A DNA stretch of 64,000 bases from contig CM060733.1 in NCBI GenBank assembly GCA_030704615.1, positions 12,524,001-12,588,000 on the forward strand, given 5' to 3'. This document shows, in pieces, positions 47,401 to 57,639 of the stretch (the stretch's first letter is position 1; the number at the start of each line of letters is the position of its first letter). The translations under genes and the position numbers were made by a program. Origin of the DNA: Takakia lepidozioides (lineage: Eukaryota > Streptophyta > Takakiopsida > Takakiales > Takakiaceae). The notes beneath the pieces were generated by a model. That model ran no database searches. It saw only the letters and a list, made by a program, of their open reading frames with translations, and was not told the origin of the DNA.

Positions 47401-48763
47401 GCAAAGCCAAGAGAGGGTTGGGAAGGCTTTGGGGATGCTTGGAGCTGAGAAGCAGAAGTTCAATGGAGGCAGTGGAGATTTTAACGGGACTGATGTGAAG
47501 ACAACTGGTGGACCTTCGCCAGAGGTGCACCAAGCTCAAAGCAGTGAGAAGAGTAGCCTGTCATGGGCCCTTTTGCTTGTATTTAAGAGATTGGAAAGGA
47601 TTGTGCTGCGTATCCAACCTGTTCAGGTCCTTTACAATTTCCTTCTACCACAGCAGCCTTTTGTCTCTCTTCACATGCGCATGTATGCTAGTGTAAATTA
47701 ATGTTCCTGTGCTGCCATCTGATCGTCACTTCTCCTGTTTGCCTGTTAACAGAGAAGGCCATCGTGAGTTGTTGCATCCTAGAAGTCCGATTAAATTAGT
47801 ACTCTCCTATAAGGGGCTTTCTGTCCCTTGTTCCTCATTACTTTCATAGATGTTTTTTTGTATCAGTCCTAGTGTAGAGCTGAATCACTGTCCTGTGGGG
47901 TTGCAGACAAAGGCTGTGTTACAGTGGTTTGCAGCCATGGCTTCCCAGCTTGGAGGAGAGGGAAGTGAGCCATATCTGTTATGTATGCTTGTTCCACTAT
48001 TCAAAATCACTGAAGGATCAGCGGCAAGGTTTGTACATGGTAAGCAACGTGTAGGCTTCATTCACGTGAGTTTAACAGGAAGTTTTTCACTCAAAATTTT
48101 GAGGGTGAGGATCGAAAGAGGGCTGAGTTGGAACATCATGACTGTTGGTGCACTAAATGGGGATGTCAAGAGAGACAATCTGATCTTGGGAGGTGGTGAA
48201 ATGACAGCATGCGAAATTGCTAGGGAAGTTTTGCTAAATTAAGTGGACCAGACAATTGGTTCAGCAGCTTAGTGTCCGAAGATGGAGAACCTGTAATGTT
48301 ATCCTGTGTACTCCCTACTTGTGAACATATTGGGAGATCTGGTCAGGCCATAATTCTCAAATGTCTCCTCATCGTGTTTCTAATTTCCTCCCTTAATCCT
48401 GCCATTTGGAGCATCACTAGAGGGATTGTAAAGCATGACTCGTAGAATTGCTTGCTCATCTTCTGCATACCATATATTCTGACCAGCATCATATCTCCTA
48501 TGGATGCAGAGGATTTGAAAGCTTTGGGAGATGAGGTGCTCAACCAGGTTAGAGAACTTGTAGGGGTAGGGAAATTTGTCCAAGTGTATAACACAGTAAA
48601 GCAGGGAGTGAAAGAGACGCGCGAGAAGCGCAAACGAGCTCTAAAAATTTCAGTGCTGGTGGACCCTGAGCGTAATGCTAAGCGCAAGATAAGGTTGAAC
48701 ACCAAGCACCAGGCGCAGAAGAGGAGAAAATTTATTGAGGCTAAAGTACAAAGGGGCATTTGA
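22865..48763 (+). CDS. UTP20: UTP20: U3 snoRNA-associated protein 20, SSU processome
   Basis: Exons: 22865-22930, 24501-24623, 24859-25016, 25202-25246, 26461-26539, 26735-26808, 27064-27170, 27445-27627, 27889-28254, 28583-28856, 29523-29597, 30200-30561, 33243-33465, 33765-34011, 34299-34644, 35083-35263, 35969-36103, 36490-36751, 37188-37779, 37912-38449, 38970-39112, 39355-39539, 40497-40985, 41774-41899, 42013-42078, 42425-44310, 44573-44852, 45766-46002, 46425-46568, 47195-47626, 47907-48039, 48510-48763. All phases agree: 8,811 nt, 2,936 residues (human UTP20 is about 2,785). UTP20 is a giant HEAT/ARM solenoid of the 90S pre-ribosome, needed for 18S rRNA processing in the nucleolus. 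Family marks: [18 protein letters not shown] at the start, [51 protein letters not shown] (start of the DRIM region), [29 protein letters not shown] and a basic C-terminal tail ([21 protein letters not shown]). The 1,886-nt exon 26 is far longer than the others. Least certain are the ends of exon 10 and exon 15, chosen by phase and alignment from memory of the family. Confidence 0.93.
29130..29365. repeat. Dispersed intronic repeat, copy 1
   Basis: Begins near TGTGGCCATAGACCCCAC, then AACAGACACTACC, GAGGGGCTCAC, GATATAAACAA, TCCTCTAGAAAGCCCT and a CAGCCTTGAG end. The same order of blocks occurs at 45285-45490 and, inverted, at 40095-40330, with fragments at 30600-30640 and about 45018-45060. 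This gives a family of about 230 bp, SINE-sized, in UTP20 introns 10, 12, 22 and 27. No clear polymerase III boxes. Confidence 0.75.
29371..29413. repeat. (GA)n microsatellite
   Basis: About 21 uninterrupted GA dinucleotides directly follow dispersed repeat copy 1 in UTP20 intron 10. The position suggests growth from the tail of that element. Confidence 0.95.
30600..30642. repeat. Dispersed intronic repeat, fragment
   Basis: GGCCACAAGGCTAGGCAAAC followed by TCTTATGAGTACATT matches the terminal 40 bp of the inverted copy at 40095-40330 (GGCCACAAAGCTATGGCAAA, TCTTATGAGTACATT). Only this end of the element is present. Confidence 0.7.
30816..32802 (-). mobile_element. 5'-truncated LINE inside UTP20 intron 12
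   Basis: A non-LTR retrotransposon of about 2 kb lies antisense to UTP20. Its 3' end carries a short (CATTT)4 tail (30818-30837 in minus reading) in place of poly(A). The hexamer TCCAAG at 30810-30815 and 32803-32808 is a plausible short target-site duplication. The endonuclease and the first part of the reverse transcriptase are missing, as expected from incomplete target-primed reverse transcription. The host intron is 30562-33242, and its splice sites are untouched. Confidence 0.8.
30926..32806 (-). pseudogene. LINE reverse transcriptase, truncated, one internal stop
   Basis: About 620 codons in a single frame, interrupted by one TGA at 31484-31486. Present in order are a thumb-side start ([16 protein letters not shown]), [27 protein letters not shown], the palm A motif [24 protein letters not shown], the catalytic [11 protein letters not shown] (YADD intact) and [10 protein letters not shown]. 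The C-terminal part after the stop has a zinc-finger-like [15 protein letters not shown], preceded by YPAC where related proteins usually have CxxC. The first Cys is therefore replaced by Tyr. The apurinic endonuclease domain is absent. This copy cannot act on its own. The exact clade (L1-, RTE- or CR1-like) cannot be fixed by eye. Confidence 0.82.
40095..40330. repeat. Dispersed intronic repeat, copy 2 (inverted)
   Basis: Reverse complement of the family seen at 29130-29365. Reading plus it has GGGCTTTAGGAAATC, GAGCCCCTCACAATGGTAGT, GTGGGGTCTATGGCCAC and TCTTATGAGTACATT. It lies in UTP20 intron 22 and defines the end of the element better than the other copies. Confidence 0.75.
41404..41571 (-). 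mobile_element. tRNA-derived SINE in UTP20 intron 23
   Basis: Reading minus, the head TGTAGCCCAGTGGTAATGGG carries a polymerase III A box, and about 40 nt later GTGGGTTCAAACCACGG carries a near-consensus B box. A unique body follows (CCTTCCTAGCGGAAGGCAGT, AGCCCTTTTGGG, CCTTCGGGAGGCGTCATAC). The same body is found at 9661-9745. The length is about 165 bp and the orientation is antisense to UTP20. I cannot match it to a named plant SINE family. Confidence 0.8.
45018..45490. repeat. Dispersed intronic repeat, copy 3 plus fragment
   Basis: 45240-45490 has AATGTACTCATTAGATGC, TAGCCTTGTGGCACAGACCC, AACAGACACTGCC, GATATAAACAA and TCCTCTAGAAAGCCCTTCAC, in the same order as copy 1. A shorter match (GCCATAGCCTTACAGCCATG, GACCCCACGG) lies at 45018-45060. 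Both are in UTP20 intron 27. Confidence 0.72.
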
Positions 48764-51761
48764 GTTGATCAGTCAAAAGTTAGGGAGTTTACCACCTGCT
48801 AAATTTTCCACTACCTAAGTGCTTTCCAGGAATGAGAGAATGTACTCAAAAGTGGTTGATATGACTAGCTGAGGCTTCATTCACACTTGCATGTACATAA
48901 CTACAGATATCTATGTGGCATCACTATCTGCAGGTGTAACAAATTTGTAGTTCACACTTGGTCATGGCACAGGTAAGTGCCACATAGGGTAGCTGAATTA
49001 GGTCAGTGCCACAGGATAGCTGAATTTTTGAAATAGCCGAGGCATAGCACCTTAGTAAACTTCAATCTGCTCAGGGATACTCTGTTTCTGGTAGCTTCAA
49101 ATGTGAATGCCAATTGATTAGATAATTTGACCATGTGCAGCTTGCCATGGATAGGACACCTGTAGGGGATCTGCTAGCAGGAATGCAGCTCAAGAAACAC
49201 AAAGGTTCTCTCTTTTAAGGAGTCTTATGGAGTTTTACCTGGGAGTGGTCGAAGTACTGAAAGAAAGAGGATGGGCAGTAAGTAGGGAAACAAGATGTCT
49301 GTAGTGTGTACCTAGAGCTTTCTGTCAAGAAAATTTCTGAGCCATGGTGTTAAGCAGTAGGCTCCATAAATCCGCCAGATGTTATACCAGATGCAGGGAT
49401 TGCTTGCTAGCCTAAAGCAGGCCTAAACCAGTGGCCTCTGTCCATTAATCTAGTGCGTCTTGATGATAAGTGCATCTCTATTGATAAGTTAGAAGCAACA
49501 AACATTCTACAACCATGTGTGAACCAAAATCATAATATTCTGACAAAAGTTGATGTTACTTCACCACAATACCTTACAATACTCTAACTCTTGTGGTGTA
49601 ACACTCTGTGAATAGTGCATGTGCTGCTGTTAATAGTGCTAACTGCAAGGTCCCCAGGACGACTAACTTGAACCCAATAGTGAGACACTGACTACTGGAT
49701 GTTCTACATGCAGGTAGTTAGCCGGTTTTGAAATTTGAACAGATTTCTGAACTTTTTTTCAGGCTGGCTTTGCAGAGGCTGCAGAAACTGTATGCCTCAA
49801 GAGATTCTCGACTGCACATAAAGATATTTGACAAATTACAATCCAATTTTTTATGATTCACAAATCAAAATTTCCGTCCTCGGATCAGAACATCGGAAGA
49901 CTTCACATTTTTGTTCTTTCTTCTTTTCAAGTCTCTGATCTGTTGGGAGTTGATGAGAATCATATTTCTAGGCTCAGATGATAGAATAGCCATGAACTCA
50001 CTGGCTTTCGACCAATCTGGGGTGCTTCCATACCGAACCTTTCAGCAGTACATTGCAGTTCAACAAACCCTTAACAAGATGATTTACTCCTTAACACAGC
50101 AGGACTTCACTTGGACAGTGAAATTCCTTGACTGAAGCACCCTTGAGATTTCATAGCAGAATCATCTGAGTTGACATCTACTTCAAGCTGCGCCATTTCC
50201 TCTTCTCGCTGCAGTGCAAGATGATTGGAACATGTGAGCCACGAGCATCTGCAAGTGTTGGGCTTTCCTGCTGGAATGATGCATATGACCGCCGCATACT
50301 ACCGAATCGCATTCTTCTGTAACTGTTTGATTACCATGAAGTCCCCCTTCTTTCTGTCTTCCACCTCGTCGACTGAGAAACTGAAAATCCGCTTCTGGCG
50401 CAGTTTGTAGCGGCCAGTACTGAACTGGAACTGGACATTCAATCCTGTAAGGAGAGGACAGCTTGAGCTTCGTACCGTGAATTTGAAGGATGCTTCAGCT
50501 GTAAGATTCAAAAGGGCCACAGTCCAGAATGGAGGCTCTAACCTCGAGCAGTTTTGCGAGGGAGTACTGCCATCCTAGGGCTTGTAAACCTTATGTGAAC
50601 CACATCAGAACCGATTCACTAATTTGGGTCGTCGCCAATTTGTTCGGAGAACATGCAGCATCATCCGTTGAGTCAAAGTTGTTCTGTTGTATGGGAGGAT
50701 GTACAGCCGCTCTATGCCGGGCCAATTCTTCGATAGTCCATCTGAAAAGGTTTCGTTTGTTAGACAGAAACGGCCATCGAATCTACCGAAGCTGTCCGTT
50801 TGTCCCCAACTTTCCATGTGGACAAAGACTCGACGCAGATGGAGCAAGGTGTAGCCTCACCGGTGTGGACAATCAAATCCCGGTTCTAATAAGAGGGCCA
50901 ATCACTAATATCAGAAGAAGACGCAGAAAAAAGTGAATGTACTACACAAACGAAATAGTCGAAGTAACGGATATATAGGTAGGAAAAGAAAACGGATGGT
51001 TTGATATCAAGGACGGGTCTAATGCAAGCGTGAGCGCCTCCATAGATGCAGCTGCCAGTCTCATCAGCTCCAACAACAGCCCCCAATTTGCCATCTCTCT
51101 CTCCCGCAACACTCTCTCTCTCCCAGCCACCCCAAATCACTGTGTTTCTCACCCATATAAAATCACACCCAGATTTCAGAAATAAGGACATCGGTGCTGA
51201 CTCGGTGCGGGCTCTGTGCGATGCACAGTTGGGCGCACTAAATTCGCAGGGAAAAGACAAAGAGCCACTTGCAAGCGAGGGGCTCGTGCACTTTTATTTT
51301 GTCTGACGGCTGACCTCACACGAATCCCCACGTGATCGAGAGTTGGTGCTCGCGGTGCTGACTCCTTTCTCAGAGAGCTTCTACAAGATTCCAACTTGAA
51401 TTTTGCCTTAAAATACTATAAGAAGATCAAATCCACAGGCGAGGCACCGACCCAAGAAAACAAGCTTAAATTATGGTGTCACTTCATACAGCCTTTCATC
51501 TAGAAGTTGGAGACCTTCTAACCATGGCAACCATTCTGTTCTGGTTTTCATTCTAGGCTGTAGTGTAGTATGCAGTCTTCAGTCTTTCGCTGGCTTTTCT
51601 TCTCTCCCCCGTCCCTGGCACACTTGTTCAATGGGCTATGGCCCCCTTGCAGCCTTCAGGGCCTCAGCATGGTTATTATTTCCATGTACCTTCTTAATGC
51701 AATTCTGGGTGCCCTCTCTATGTCTCTAGTCTCTATACCCTATTATTTTCTTAAAAAGCAG
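48764..51761. other. UTP20 3' flank and gene-poor region
   Basis: The first few hundred bases are UTP20 3' sequence. After that I see no gene I can name. On the minus strand a GA-rich leader near 51130-51095 precedes an ATG in good context (reading MANWGLLLELMRLAAAS). Open frames at 50299-50520 and 50605-50847 (minus) have ordinary composition, so a short multi-exon minus-strand gene is possible, but I could not join exons or recognise a family. Confidence 0.35.
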
Positions 51762-51787
51762 AAAAAAAAAAAAAAAAAAAAAAAAAA
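51762..51787 (+). repeat. Poly(A) tract, possible retroposon tail
   Basis: Twenty-six uninterrupted A residues preceded by a T- and C-rich sequence without coding potential. The plus-strand A tract could be the 3' tail of a retroposed sequence extending left of 51762. No body was recognised. Confidence 0.6.
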
Positions 51788-52209
51788 TGATGATCGTAGC
51801 ACTTCTACTATGAAAGTGGCTCTCTCTCTCACACACAATAATTTTTCTATCAGAAAGGTTCACCATGGATAACAGAGTCCCTTTACACCAAACTTCATGA
51901 AAGAGACCTATGACACCTTTTAACCCACGTACAGTCACATTATCTGGGTTTTATAAAGAGAAATTTTTCATATTCATGTACAGTCACCTTATTTGGTTCT
52001 TTTATAAAGCTTTTGCTTTGGCACATACGTGCACCCTTACGTCATCTGGAACAGCATTCCCAGCTTGCTAATTCCCCTCAGTTGCTGACAACAGTCACAA
52101 TATTGTTGGTCCGGCCTCCAAGGTGCTCCCAGCATACAACCACTTCGCCGCTTAGCTTTAGGGTGTGGGGCTATCGGTTCAACCTCGCAAGTGTGTTGCA
52201 TGATCTCTA
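51788..52209. other. No clear feature
   Basis: AT-rich at the start. The phrase ATGTACAGTCACCTTAT and a close variant occur twice (about 51927 and 51976). The last part may be an eroded upstream piece of the reverse-transcriptase fragment that follows. Confidence 0.35.
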
Positions 52210-52475
52210 GCCGCTTTGCCTCCAAACTTAGTACCTCCCGCACACTTCATCACACCATCTGACGGCATTCGCGTCTTGGGCATCCCCTTCGGTACCACCT
52301 CTTTCACTTCCTCTTTCACTTCCTCTTTCTTGGAGAATGCCCTTGATCAGGATGTCCTTCATTCCGACCTCCTTCTTCGCCTTGGGGACCTACTGGTAGC
52401 CCATGGCATCCTAACGAAATGCTTTATCTAGCGGCCATCCTATCTTCTCAGGACCTTCCCCCGACTTTGAGTTTT
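52210..52475 (+). pseudogene. LINE reverse-transcriptase fragment
   Basis: The plus frame reads DGIRVLGIPFGTTSFTSSF, then LENALDQDV, LLLRLGDLLVAHGILTKCF, a TAG stop (52430-52432) and RPSYLLRTFPRL before another stop. Sequence of the form GxxVLGxPxG followed by LRLGDxQxAFxIL and RPxYLLR is a recurrent region downstream of the palm in plant LINE-type reverse transcriptases. A 12-nt direct repeat (TTTCACTTCCTC) inserts codons here. It is a short decayed remnant unrelated to the LINE in UTP20. Confidence 0.45.
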
Positions 52476-52949
52476 TGCGGTTATTGTCAGGGTTTGATGC
52501 TACCATCATGGATATCTTTTATTTGGTCGTCTTCTGGGACGGGGGGCTTTGGATGGATCCGAGGACCCTTGCTCATGAACCCAATTTCTCGCGTCGACAC
52601 TAGCAAGCATGTCAGCAGCCTGCACTACCATACTTAGCTCGTCATCAGCTCCACAGCTTGCAACACATAACGTCCCGCAAATCTAGGGTTTCCATGATGA
52701 ACATATCCGAATATCCATCACGATGGAAAACAAAATTCATCGCTTGGATTTAACCAAAATTTCAAACCACAGGCAAAAAGAGACACACCAAGGATTCACA
52801 CTATATATGTAGTGCGTCTCCCCTTTTTAGGTGACAACGTCCTTGCTGGCCATAGGCTCATGCTCCAATTTCTCCTTGTGATGGTACAACTTGAGATCCC
52901 TCCTACTTCGGATCTAGATTTTGCCCGACCCATCCTTCAGCTGACAGCC
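52476..52949. other. No clear feature
   Basis: Probably decayed retrotransposon sequence, since it lies between two such remnants, but no domain is recognisable. Confidence 0.3.
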
Positions 52950-53880
52950 TCATTCCGCCTCCATCTCTTTGTCTTGAGCATTGTGATCCTTGTAATGCAA
53001 GAAAGAGTAGGGCCCTTCCCACGGACTGGTCATTGAACTTCGTTTTCCAGGCCTAAGCATCATGACCAAGGCATTGGCTGGAAGTTCTCTGTACTCATGC
53101 CCCATTTTGTGCCTCCTTTCATAATCCCTGGCTTGCTGCTGCTGCCCCTTTTTAACATTTGCTTTCAGCTGAGATTTCAGCTTAGCCAAAAAGAGGGCAT
53201 TCTCATTGATTGCTGCAGCCAGGGCCTCTGCACTGTCATCTTCATTAACAGTTTCTATAAGCTTACCAAGCTTGTTATCAATGCCCAACCTGGTCACCCT
53301 GTCCATTAACACCTGATATGGAGAAAAATTGGGTGGTGGCCTGCACCCCCATTCAATACCCCATCAGGGCCTTATACAAATGCACATCTCATTCCAACTC
53401 ATCTTGACTACCCAAAGTGGTAATACTCTGCTTGATGGACTTAATTACCGGCCTCTCCACCATGCCATTGCATTGGGGCCAATATGAAGCATTGTGCTCC
53501 TTCTTAATGCCAAGCTTGTCAAAAGTCTCTGGAAATTCTCCTCCCCATTCAGACCTATTGTCAGTGAGCACAACAGCAGGGCACCTATACCAACACACAA
53601 TCTCTTCTTCCAAAAATTTGGTTGTCAAAGCTGAAGAGTGACAGCCACAGGAAGTGCTTCTACCCACTTGGAGTAATGATCTATGGCCACGAGTAGATAC
53701 TTGTTACCTCTGTTTGTGACAGGCAGTGGACCAGCAGTGTCAAGCGCCATACGGTAAATATGTCCACCACAGGTATGCTATGAAGCCTCGATGAACCAGA
53801 GCGTATCAGCCCCTTCACCTTGATGTGCTGCTATTCTGGGCATGCTGCCAAAATGTTGCATATCAGCTTTGTTCTATCAT
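52950..53880 (-). pseudogene. Ty3/gypsy integrase fragment
   Basis: Reading minus from about 53770: MALDTAGPLPVTNRGNKYLL, then VAIDHYSKWVEA (first catalytic Asp), a frame change, VVLTDNRSEWGGEF (second Asp) and ASYWPQCNGMVERPVIKSIK (catalytic Glu). After a second break comes the C-terminal part with ANALVMMLRPGKRSSMTSPW and EGPYSF, the usual end of a gypsy integrase. The order matches the D,D-35-E core followed by the C-terminal domain. Several frameshifts make it inactive. No LTRs or reverse transcriptase are seen next to it. Confidence 0.8.
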
Positions 53881-53999
53881 GCCAAAAGTAGTGTCTGCAT
53901 ACATCTTCTTGCGTTCTCCTCACACCAAAGTGTCCCATCAGCGCATGCACCTCCATGACTACAGACTGGCGAGCTTGTTTGCATTACAACAAATCGCGG

Positions 54000-54262
54000 T
54001 ATATCTGACTGCCGAGCCGTGGTAGTCATGGTTTTTCTGACTTTGACCATGACTTCCCTGTATTTTTGGACCAAATGGAGCTTCACGTAGTCGTTGAAAT
54101 GACTACGTGACTACGTAGTCCTTTAGGCGACTACTTTGGTAGACGGCATCATGACTGCATGGCTCCGCACTAGACAGATGGTTGGTCAACGATGGTTGAC
54201 CAGCGCGAGCTCACCACCAAATAGTCATCAGAATGACTTCTAGTGCAAGCCTGGTAGCCAAA
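54000..54262. repeat. GTAGTC/GACTAC-rich palindromic cluster
   Basis: Repeated GTAGTC and GACTAC words include the perfect palindrome GACTACGTAGTC at about 54108-54119 and a hairpin TGGTCAACGATGGTTGACCA near 54181-54200. Related TAGTCATGAC words occur again at 63430-63500, so these may be parts of one repeat family. No coding content. Confidence 0.5.
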
Positions 54263-54699
54263 AGTTTTTTTGTTTTTTTTAAGTTGCTTATAGGGTTGCC
54301 CATGGGAGGGCTGGGACTTAATTTTCTTTTTCTTTTTCTCCTGCGCGGTTTCTTAGTATCGAGCTGTTATGTTGTGTCATGGACCTGTCATGGAACGTGT
54401 TGATCACAGGATAGGGGCGTGGGATGGAGGCTTTGCTATTCTTGAGCTACTGATGCATGAAGGGGCGAAGCGCATCCTGCACCGCAACCACAATGGGCTC
54501 TTCCTGATGTTCACAAGGTTCTTGGGAGAGACAGCTTGGTCTTAGCAGTCCGTGTTTCAATCGACGCCCGCTCCTGGCTACACCGTGGTGGTTCTCACAA
54601 ACCAATCCGACATTACTGACTACAGACACAAGCAACACACACAAGAGGTCCTATTGTGTTCATGGTCAGTCAAATCCTCCTCCATGGGTCATGACACAA

Positions 54700-55385
54700 G
54701 GTCGAGGACAATGTGGTGAGGGCACCTTCTTCTTCGACCTCTTTCAGCCTGTTTTGACCTCTCATCAGACTCGGCCCTGAATTTCTACACGATGGTGGGA
54801 CAACCGCAATCACAAGGTGTGGCTTTTTCTTAATGTACCATGTAAAGTTCTAAGGTAGTCCATCCTGCAAATGTGGGCTCTTGGCTCCTGTTATGATTTG
54901 GTATTCTTCCTAAGAGAGTCAGCTTGGTCTTAGCAAGGCCGCGTTTCAATCTCTGTTGTGGAAGTCGCAGCAACAACGACACAATTGATAAAATCAGGCA
55001 TAGCTACTCAAGGCACCTTCTTCAATACATTTCACCCTATTTTCTCCTCTTATCAGAATCGGCCATAAATTGGTGAGGGCACCTTTTTCTTCAGCCTATT
55101 TCAGTCTGTTTTGCCCTCTCATCATTAGGGTTGGGGTGTTTGCTGGAAGAGGGCCGGATTTCAAGCACAAGATTACCTATGATTCCCTGTGGATCCATTG
55201 CTACAAGAAACGTGCATGGGTAGATGGTGAACTGGAAGCCGCAGCAGCAGTGGCACAATTGATAAAATTAGGCACCGCTAATGAAGGCAACCTTCTTCAA
55301 CACATTTCACCCTGTTTTTCCCTCTCATCAAAATCGGCCCTAAATTTTCATGTTGAATTTCTATAAGTTATTGGTTGAGTGAACC
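54700..55385 (+). repeat. Recurrent block next to PPR fragments
   Basis: A block of the form GAGGGCACCTTCTTC, TTCANCCTGTTTTNCCTCTC, ATCANAATCGGCC, TAAATTT is present near 54715, 55013, 55068 and 55279, and again at about 62185-62300. The last two copies are preceded by the same CCTGTGGATC, CTACAAGAAACGTGCATGG, GATGGTGAACTGGAAGC stretch, which is also found at about 56090-56150. The block travels with the PPR pseudogene pieces, so larger units were duplicated. Confidence 0.65.
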
Positions 55386-56090
55386 TTTGATAGTTTGCAA
55401 TGCGTGTGCAAGCCTGGCAGCTCTGGAGAAGGGCAATGAGGTCCATGGCGACATTATCAGAGCTGCAATTGTACCACATGTCATTCTGAACAATACCCTC
55501 GTGGACATGTATGAAGGGAGTGTTTGATAGTATTGCTGAACAAGATGTGGGTGTTCTGGAGTGCGATGATTACAGAATATACACAGCGAGGGCATGGGAT
55601 AGAGGCTTTTGAGAACTATGAGCATGTGCAAAGGGGAGAATCCCAACCACATCACATTTGTTTGTGTTTGCAATGCGTGTGCAAGCCTGGGAGCTCTAGG
55701 AAAGGGGAAAGAGGTCCATGGTGATCACATCGTCAAAGCTGGAATTGTACCAGATGCCATCTTGAACACTGCCTTGGATGACATGTTTGTCAAATGTGGG
55801 TGCATTCAGGATGCGAAGGGAAGTTTTCCACACTCTGGCTGAACGAGATGTGGTGCCATGGAACGTGGGGGGAACGAGATGTGGTGTTGTGGAACGCCAT
55901 GCTTGCAGGGTATGCACAGCAGGGGCACGGGATGGAGGCTTTGGAGACCTATGAGCAAATGATTGGGGAAGGGTGAAGCCCGACCACATCAGGTTTGTGT
56001 GCGTGTGTAAAAGCGTGGCAGCCCTGGAAAAGGGCAAAGAGGTGCATGGTTGCATCGCCAAAGCTGGAATTGTACCAGATGTGATTCCAT
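55386..56090 (+). pseudogene. PPR-repeat pseudogene fragments
   Basis: Plus-strand pieces of PLS-type pentatricopeptide repeats in changing frames: CNACASLAALEKGNEVHGDI with VILNNTLVDMYE; WSAMITEYTQRGHGIEAFE; CNACASLGALGKGKEVHGD with VPDAILNTALDDMFVKCG and CIQDAKG; and RDVVLWNAMLAGYAQQGHGM with EALETYEQM. Plant PPR proteins of this kind bind organellar RNA, but these copies carry frameshifts and stops and have no start or organelle transit peptide. Adjacent copies are very similar, so they arose by local duplication. Confidence 0.82.
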
Positions 56091-56099
56091 AAGCTACAA

Positions 56100-56433
56100 G
56101 AAACGTGCATGGTAGATGGTCAACTAAAGGCTGCAGCTACAGCGGCACAGTTTATAAAACCAGGCACCTCAATCATGACCACAACTTTTGAAAGAGGATC
56201 AAGAGAGGAAGTCCACAATGCCTCTTCTGCACTTCTGGGCATGTGAAGATGCTTTGTGGCAGGCAGACTGACAGAGGCTCTACAGACTTTAAACCAATGA
56301 GGCATTTCAGCAGATTCAGGTACGTGTGTCTGTCCCTTGCTTAAGTGCATCAAGATGGAAGGTCTGGACGCTGGAAAGCAGGTGCACACTTATATTATCC
56401 AAAGTAGATGCACGCCAAATGTTTTTCTACTCA
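56100..56433 (+). pseudogene. PPR pseudogene, 5' part, cut by retrotransposon
   Basis: One plus frame reads CPLLKCIKMEGLDAGKQVH then TYIIQSRCTPNVFLL and stops being PPR exactly where the LTR begins at 56434. The expected continuation of this motif (VFLLNTLV.MY.KCGS) is found on the other side of the element at 61751. Upstream, the frame is broken by several stops. Confidence 0.75.
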
Positions 56434-56662
56434 AGTATCGTACACCTCACTTCGGTAAGCTCCCCTTCAAGTCATAGTTAATCGCTTTGATGCGCGTGCC
56501 TAACTCCCAAACTGGCCGCCGGGCCAATTTGGAGCTTCGGCTGCTCACCGGGACATAACGGTCCCCCTTTACTCCTCCACGAGACCTCTCTCAATTTGGG
56601 CGCAAGTGGAAATTCCCTTTGGTCGATGGCAGTCCGGAACAGCTCCCCACACATTGGTCACT
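56434..56662 (-). repeat. 3' LTR, visible part
   Basis: AGTATCGTACACCTCACTTC at its inner end in plus reading matches AGTATCGCGCACCTCACTTC of the right LTR, and the match continues to the gap at 56663. About 480 bp of this LTR should lie inside the gap. Confidence 0.88.
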
Positions 56663-57162
56663 NNNNNNNNNNNNNNNNNNNNNNNNNNNNNNNNNNNNNN
56701 NNNNNNNNNNNNNNNNNNNNNNNNNNNNNNNNNNNNNNNNNNNNNNNNNNNNNNNNNNNNNNNNNNNNNNNNNNNNNNNNNNNNNNNNNNNNNNNNNNNN
56801 NNNNNNNNNNNNNNNNNNNNNNNNNNNNNNNNNNNNNNNNNNNNNNNNNNNNNNNNNNNNNNNNNNNNNNNNNNNNNNNNNNNNNNNNNNNNNNNNNNNN
56901 NNNNNNNNNNNNNNNNNNNNNNNNNNNNNNNNNNNNNNNNNNNNNNNNNNNNNNNNNNNNNNNNNNNNNNNNNNNNNNNNNNNNNNNNNNNNNNNNNNNN
57001 NNNNNNNNNNNNNNNNNNNNNNNNNNNNNNNNNNNNNNNNNNNNNNNNNNNNNNNNNNNNNNNNNNNNNNNNNNNNNNNNNNNNNNNNNNNNNNNNNNNN
57101 NNNNNNNNNNNNNNNNNNNNNNNNNNNNNNNNNNNNNNNNNNNNNNNNNNNNNNNNNNNNNN
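56663..57162. other. Assembly gap (500 N)
   Basis: Exactly 500 N, the usual placeholder for a gap of unknown size. It breaks the left LTR and joins directly onto a GC-rich tandem repeat, two sequence types that often stop assemblies. Any protein drawn through it is meaningless. Confidence 0.99.
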
Positions 57163-57305
57163 ACAGCCTGTCACAGCCCCGAAGGCCACCGGCACAGGCC
57201 TCACATGCCCTCACAGCCCGTCACAGCCCCGAAGGCCACGGCACAGCCCCTCACAGCCCGTCACAGCCCCCAAGGCCACAGGGACAGCCCGTCACAGCCC
57301 CATCC
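57163..57305. repeat. GC-rich tandem repeat
   Basis: Copies of GTCACAGCCCCGAAGGCCAC occur at about 57170, 57221 and 57259, with a partial copy at 57293, so the unit varies between about 34 and 51 bp. The array begins at the gap edge and is probably longer in the real genome. Confidence 0.85.
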
Positions 57306-57639
57306 ATGGCCGCTCTGGCAGTTTAGCCATTTCCCCAAGGGGTTTAGCCACGCCAAGCTAGGGTTTGTGTCTCTTGGACTCTAGGCTTCTTTCCACCGAG
57401 CTATGGCGGCTGTGAGGAAATCAGCAAGGTATTCTTGCTCTTTCGGCTCCCACACACCACCATAGTAGCCCTAAGCCATGAGGTGGTTGCCACAAACCAA
57501 GCCTTCTTTCTCACTTAGCCTCCCCAAACACACCACTAAACTCAATGGCAAACAACCAAGCCCTGCTGGTTCCTAGCCCTTGTGAGCACTCATTCAAGCA
57601 CTCTCCTTGGCCATAGCATCTGTCTTAGAGCCTATTCCA

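Noticed and set aside
50529-50936. 135-codon plus-strand open frame with VHLKRF, a word seen in ubiquitin proteases
   Set aside because: No other ubiquitin-protease motif is near; taken as chance.
56569-57384. Long open frames of more than 200 codons
   Set aside because: They run through the 500-N gap and are artefacts.
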